Origin: an uncultured Anaerolineaceae bacterium
GTDB lineage: Bacteria; Chloroflexota; Anaerolineae; Promineifilales; Promineifilaceae
Assembly: GCA_937967805.1 (NCBI GenBank)
Contig: CALBTC010000311.1
Coordinates: forward strand, 1 to 8,759
DNA: 8,759 nucleotides
Direction: 5' to 3'
Below, piece by piece: positions 6,323-8,759 of this stretch; position 1 is the stretch's first letter; the number at the start of each line of letters is the position of its first letter. The notes beneath the pieces are model-generated. The model searched no databases. It worked only from the letters and a program-made list of their open reading frames with translations, and was not told the DNA's origin. The position numbers were made by a program, and so were the translations under genes.

Positions 6323-6772
6323 TTATGCACTGTTTGGCACACCGCTGAGGCACCGCATAATCAGGTCGGCGTCATTTGTTCGGGCTAGTTCTTCGGCCAT
6401 GTCCGGGTCTTCAATCGCCTCGGCCAGGTTAGACAAAACCGTCATGTGTTCATCTGAATTGGCGGCGATGCCAATGATCAAGTAAGCCAACTCATCCTCG
6501 TCATCGTCATCCCAAAGCACGCCAGCCGGTACCTGCAACACGGAAATGCCGGTTTGCTTGATGTGACCCCGGTCTTCATACTGCCCATGCGGAATAGAAA
6601 CGCCATTTCCCAGATAGGTAGACATGGTTTCTTCGCGGGCCAGCATGCCGTCCACGTAGGGGGCAGCCACGCAGCCACTCTCTACCAGCAAAGCGCCGGC
6701 CTGGCGAATGGCGTCTTCTTTGTTTACGGCCGTTGCCTGCAACTTAATCCTGTTTTTCTCCAAAATAGCCAT
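6323..6772 (-). CDS. mtlF: PTS mannitol-type EIIA
   Basis: Cytosolic phosphocarrier that accepts phosphate from phospho-HPr and passes it to EIIB. The 149-residue product matches the mannitol/fructose EIIA domain. His62 in NGVSIPHG is the phosphorylation site, and His109 in ANSDEHMTVLSNLAEAI is the conserved second active-site histidine. An acidic insert (LWDDDDEDE, about 87-94) lies before the strand LAYLIIGIA. The ATG at 6772 lies one base after the EIIB stop, with a G-rich ribosome binding site (GGGGGG) inside the end of the EIIB gene, so the two are very likely cotranslated. Separate EIIA is typical of the Gram-positive arrangement (MtlF), unlike the fused E. coli MtlA. No dispersed repeat interrupts it. 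Confidence 0.93.
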   Translation of the reverse strand: MAILEKNRIKLQATAVNKEDAIRQAGALLVESGCVAAPYVDGMLAREETMSTYLGNGVSIPHGQYEDRGHIKQTGISVLQVPAGVLWDDDDEDELAYLIIGIAANSDEHMTVLSNLAEAIEDPDMAEELARTNDADLIMRCLSGVPNSA

Positions 6773-6773
6773 C

Positions 6774-7106
6774 TTACCCCCCTACGGTATCTTCAATATT
6801 GCCATTCTCCACGAAGGCATTGACCAGCTTGTCGAATGCCGGATCGTTCAAAAAGTGGCTAAAAGTAACCACTACCGCATCAGGCACACGGTTCCGCACC
6901 ACTTTGGCCAAACCTTTATGTACCACAACTACTTGCGCGCCGTCTGGGATAGCCCGTGCCGGTTTGTGCATCACGCTTACACCAGACACATTCGCTTTTT
7001 TCAGCTTCTTCTTGAGTGCATTCACGCTCATCAAACTGGAACCCATGCCCGCTTCACAAGCCAAAATAATCGTTTTGACGTTTGCTGCATTAATTGAGCC
7101 TGCCAT
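6774..7106 (-). CDS. PTS mannitol-type EIIB
   Basis: Cytosolic phosphotransfer subunit that takes phosphate from EIIA-His and passes it to the sugar bound by EIIC. The 110-residue product starts with a short lead (MAGSINAANVK), then strand TIILA and the phosphocysteine loop CEAGMGSSLMSVNALKKKL, with Cys17 as the active residue. That loop is the mannitol-type P-loop (CxAGMGSS) rather than the lactose/cellobiose form. The second half (AQVVVVHKGLAKVVRNRVPDA and the following FSHFLNDPAFDKLV) fits the rest of the fold. Length is close to the isolated MtlA-B domain. AGAGG at 7117-7113 precedes the ATG at 7106. It normally forms the C-terminal part of MtlA fused to EIIC; here it is a separate gene, separated from EIIC by a repeat. 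Confidence 0.93.
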   Translation of the reverse strand: MAGSINAANVKTIILACEAGMGSSLMSVNALKKKLKKANVSGVSVMHKPARAIPDGAQVVVVHKGLAKVVRNRVPDAVVVTFSHFLNDPAFDKLVNAFVENGNIEDTVGG

Positions 7107-7127
7107 ACTTAACCTCTTTTATGAACA

Positions 7128-7199
7128 GGACACAGATAAACGCAGATTGACACTGATTTTTTCCTTTAAATCTGTGTTCATCTGTGAAAATCTGTGTCC
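7128..7199. repeat. 72-bp inverted repeat GGACACAGAT ... ATCTGTGTCC
   Basis: The outer arms GGACACAGAT (7128-7137) and ATCTGTGTCC (7190-7199) are perfectly complementary. The interior carries several CAGAT / ATCTGTG sub-repeats that can pair in alternative registers. This belongs to the dispersed ACACAGATGAACACAGATT-like class that I associate with many bacterial genomes. It fills most of the 109-bp space between the EIIC stop and the EIIB start, so its RNA would form an intercistronic hairpin between two subunits of one transporter. Confidence 0.75.
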
Positions 7200-7215
7200 C
7201 ATTATTTACAATAAA

Positions 7216-8283
7216 TTACGCCAGTCCGGGGACGCCGGCTGCGTCTGCTTCCATCTCTTCAGCCTCTTCCGATTCTTGCACCGGACGCAGCCGTAAGAGC
7301 ACTATGCCCACGGCGGCCGCTGCAACTACCCCAATCAATACACCAGTGAGAACAGCGAAATGTTGGCCCCGCGGAATTACCGCCAGGTAGGCGAAGATCG
7401 AGCCCGGCGAAGGCGTAGCCACCAGCCCGGCATTGGTGATGGTAAACCACAGGTCAGCCGCCAACCCGCCAGAGATAACCGACAGGATCATGATGGGATG
7501 GGCCAACACGTAGGGGAAGTAAATTTCATGAATGCCGCCCAGGAAGTGAATAATCATCGCACTTGGAGCCGATTCTTTAAGCAGCCCTTTTCCTGCCACA
7601 TAGTAGGCAATGAGCAAGCCTAAACCTGGGCCCGGATTGGTTTCCAGCAAAAAGTGAAGCGCCCGGCCCGTTTCTTCGGCAGCGGTAACGCCCAAGGGAG
7701 CCAAAACGCCGTGATTTAGCGCATTGTTCAGGAATAAAACTTTGGCCGGTTCGATAATGATAGCGGCCAGAGGCAGCAAGCGTGCATTTACCATCCAGTC
7801 CACCAGGGACCCAGCCGCTTCACTGATTGAAGTAACCACTGGGCCAATCAGCACATTGCCAATGAGGGCCAGAATAACGGCCAAAATACCGGCCGAAAAG
7901 TTATTGACCAACATTTCAAAACCGATGGGGACACGTTCTTCCAGGACTTCATCAATCTTTTTCATGGTCCAGCCGCCAAGAGGACCCATGAGCATGGCAC
8001 CTAAAAACATGGGGATTTCTGCGCCAACAACCACACCCATGGTTGAAGCGGCACCCACAACACCACCACGCACGCCATGGATCATCTTGCCACCCGTATA
8101 ACCAATCAAAATGGGCAGCAAGTAGATAATCATGGGACCAACCAGTTCCCCGAATTTTTCATTGGGAACCCAGCCTGTGGGAATGAAGAGGGCTGTAATC
8201 AACCCCCAGGCAATAAACGCCCCCATGTTGGGAATAATCATCCCGGCCAAAAAACCACCAAACTGCTGAATTCTTTCTCTCAT
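7216..8283 (-). CDS. mtlA: PTS mannitol-type EIIC membrane permease
   Basis: Inner-membrane channel that translocates the hexitol while EIIB phosphorylates it. The 355 residues begin MRERIQQFGGFLAGMIIPNM. Membrane segments alternate with family motifs: GGVVGAASTMGVVVGAEIPMF (inside about 73-93), FLNNALNHGVLAPLG (184-198), ETNPGPGLGLLIAYY (214-228) and the hallmark GGIHEIYFPYV (249-259), whose Glu253 lies in the EII substrate site. The sequence ends in a short acidic tail (ESEEAEEMEADAAG) instead of continuing into EIIB, so this is a stand-alone EIIC. I chose the ATG at 8283 for its strong ribosome binding site AAGGAGAGG (8296-8288). The in-frame ATG at 8367 would add 28 atypical residues. The hydrophobic body matches E. 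coli MtlA closely in these motifs, but the true substrate could be another hexitol. Confidence 0.93.
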   Translation of the reverse strand: MRERIQQFGGFLAGMIIPNMGAFIAWGLITALFIPTGWVPNEKFGELVGPMIIYLLPILIGYTGGKMIHGVRGGVVGAASTMGVVVGAEIPMFLGAMLMGPLGGWTMKKIDEVLEERVPIGFEMLVNNFSAGILAVILALIGNVLIGPVVTSISEAAGSLVDWMVNARLLPLAAIIIEPAKVLFLNNALNHGVLAPLGVTAAEETGRALHFLLETNPGPGLGLLIAYYVAGKGLLKESAPSAMIIHFLGGIHEIYFPYVLAHPIMILSVISGGLAADLWFTITNAGLVATPSPGSIFAYLAVIPRGQHFAVLTGVLIGVVAAAAVGIVLLRLRPVQESEEAEEMEADAAGVPGLA

Positions 8284-8301
8284 GTCACCTCTCCTTAAAA
8301 A

Positions 8302-8328
8302 AATATATGAGTAACGTTTTGCTGCCAA
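8302..8328 (-). promoter_or_regulatory. Possible sigma-70-type promoter for the EII genes
   Basis: On the minus strand TTGGCA (8328-8323) is followed after 15 nt by TATATT (8307-8302). Both hexamers resemble -35 and -10 elements, although the spacer is short. Initiation would fall close to the EIIC ribosome binding site, giving a very short leader. This is one of several A/T-rich options in the spacer, so confidence is low. Confidence 0.25.
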
Positions 8329-8414
8329 TACGTTTGCAGGAGGCAGCCTAAACCATCCAGACTCCAATATGGAACCCGGCTAAAAAACCAGAACCAGTTA
8401 TCTTGAATTTTGTG

Positions 8415-8445
8415 GCTTTCAGTTGTTGTTCATCACCGCTTTCAG
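8415..8445. promoter_or_regulatory. Direct repeat GCTTTCAG x2, possible operator
   Basis: GCTTTCAG occurs at 8415-8422 and 8438-8445, 23 bp apart start to start, just past the regulator stop codon and upstream of EIIC. The spacing is near two helical turns, so it could be bound by a dimeric regulator. The second copy overlaps the regulator stop codon, and two copies of an 8-mer can occur by chance. Confidence 0.25.
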
Positions 8446-8759
8446 GCTAACCATTGCGTAATGACGGAAATGTCTTCGGCTGAAAGCAGCGGATGAACTT
8501 GAATCACGGAAGAATGGTTTGAAAAATCTTTGGGCAGGGGCACGGTTGTAATAACAAGCTGTGCCGACTGCATCTGCTGCGCGTCTAGTTCACGCAAAGA
8601 TAAAACGTCCAATGTGCCCAGTCGCGGGAACCTGGCCTTGAGCCGGGCCACCAGCAGTTGGGCGGTGGCCATGCCGCTGGGGCAAACAACAATGACGCGG
8701 TTGAGCCGATTCGGCCGTTCCCGAATAAATGCAGCGCGTAAAAGCAAAACCAGATTGTG
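8442..8759 (-). CDS. PRD-type PTS-responsive regulator, C-terminal EIIB-like domain (partial)
   Basis: Only the last 105 residues are visible; the frame stays open through the right edge. After a short helical end (HNLVLLLRAAFIRERPNRLN), the segment RVIVVCPSGMATAQLLVARL (21-40) starts an EIIB-like domain with a candidate phosphorylatable cysteine at visible residue 26. SLRELDAQQMQSAQLVITTVPL (54-75) and VIQVHPLLSAEDISVI follow. This is the EIIB-like regulatory module found in BglG/LicR/MtlR-type PRD proteins, which sense the PTS by phosphorylation. In classical MtlR an EIIA-like domain follows EIIB; here the protein stops after EIIB. Its position directly upstream of mannitol-type EIIC suggests it controls this operon, either as a DNA-binding activator or an RNA antiterminator. 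The output domain is outside the window. Confidence 0.8.
   Translation of the reverse strand, partial: HNLVLLLRAAFIRERPNRLNRVIVVCPSGMATAQLLVARLKARFPRLGTLDVLSLRELDAQQMQSAQLVITTVPLPKDFSNHSSVIQVHPLLSAEDISVITQWLA

Larger units (their letters stand above)
919..6733. repeat. Highly iterated palindrome ACGGCCGT / AACGGCCGTT (11 copies)
   Basis: Exact ACGGCCGT starts at 920, 1254, 1998, 2064, 3218, 3594, 5004, 5109, 5571, 5754 and 6726. Six of these are the full 10-mer AACGGCCGTT (starts 919, 1253, 5003, 5108, 5570, 5753). One-mismatch copies also occur, for example near 2263, 2302 and 8711. At this base composition I estimate about 0.2 copies of the 8-mer expected by chance. All copies are inside coding regions. 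Codon register differs: Thr-Ala-Val in eight, Arg-Pro in two and Asp-Gly-Arg in one, so a shared protein motif cannot explain them. It resembles the cyanobacterial HIP1 phenomenon with a different core. Confidence 0.8.

Noticed and set aside
6317..6330. Short hairpin GTGCA/TGCAC over the EIIA stop codon with a nearby T-run on the minus strand
   Set aside because: A 5-bp stem is too weak to call a terminator, and the T-run is not directly adjacent.
8284..8367. Longer start for EIIC at 8367
   Set aside because: The extra 28 residues do not resemble an EIIC N-terminus, and the ATG at 8283 has a strong ribosome binding site.
8431..8444. Catabolite-responsive-element-like match TGAAAGCGGTGATG on the minus strand
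   Set aside because: Its last two bases miss the consensus and it begins on the regulator stop codon. There is no evidence for CcpA in this organism, so chance is the better explanation.
1..8759. Search for CRISPR arrays, tRNA or rRNA genes, riboswitches, transposases and defence genes
   Set aside because: No regularly spaced repeats, cloverleaf, rRNA signature, transposase motif or defence domain was seen on either strand. The repeats present are short inverted elements.

Overview
The window looks like a carbohydrate-uptake locus from a bacterium of moderate-to-high GC. All genes I can support are on the minus strand, so transcription runs from high to low coordinates. My best guess for the organism is a Chloroflexota-type lineage (Anaerolineae/Caldilineae-like). 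I base this on interspersed inverted-repeat families of kinds I associate with such genomes, a class III fructose-bisphosphatase and a fused HPr-Enzyme I. No rRNA or marker gene is present, so this assignment is only an inference.

Layout in transcription order: (1) 8759-8442, the C-terminal end of a PRD-type PTS-responsive regulator, cut by the window edge and ending in an EIIB-like domain. (2) 8283-6323, a mannitol-type phosphotransferase system split into three polypeptides in the order EIIC, EIIB, EIIA, with a 72-bp inverted-repeat element between EIIC and EIIB. (3) 6322-5996, a gene-free gap holding a 131-bp MITE-like element and a second long hairpin. (4) 5995-492, a tightly packed five-gene block: HPr-Enzyme I fusion, an unusually long zinc-dependent polyol/sugar-phosphate dehydrogenase, a small four-helix membrane protein, a 1-phosphofructokinase-family kinase and a small protein of unknown function. 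Three of the four junctions overlap (4, 8 and 8 nt); the fourth is interrupted by a repeat. (5) 491-273, a short repeat-bearing gap, then the first 90 codons of class III fructose-1,6-bisphosphatase running off the left edge.

Taken together: PEP phosphorylates Enzyme I (His302), then its own HPr domain (His15), then EIIA (His62) and EIIB (Cys17). EIIC imports and phosphorylates a hexitol or related sugar. The dehydrogenase would convert the sugar-alcohol phosphate to a ketose phosphate, the PfkB-family kinase would make the bisphosphate, and the FBPase acts in the opposite direction at the fructose-1,6-bisphosphate node. The locus lacks the usual mannitol-1-phosphate dehydrogenase (MtlD) in the visible part and carries a MDR-family zinc enzyme instead, so the actual substrate and route are open.

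The most unexpected signals are (a) a highly iterated palindrome, ACGGCCGT, found 11 times exactly (6 of them as AACGGCCGTT), in three codon registers and always inside genes, and (b) a dehydrogenase that appears to contain two tandem Rossmann units, the first with a degenerate glycine motif.
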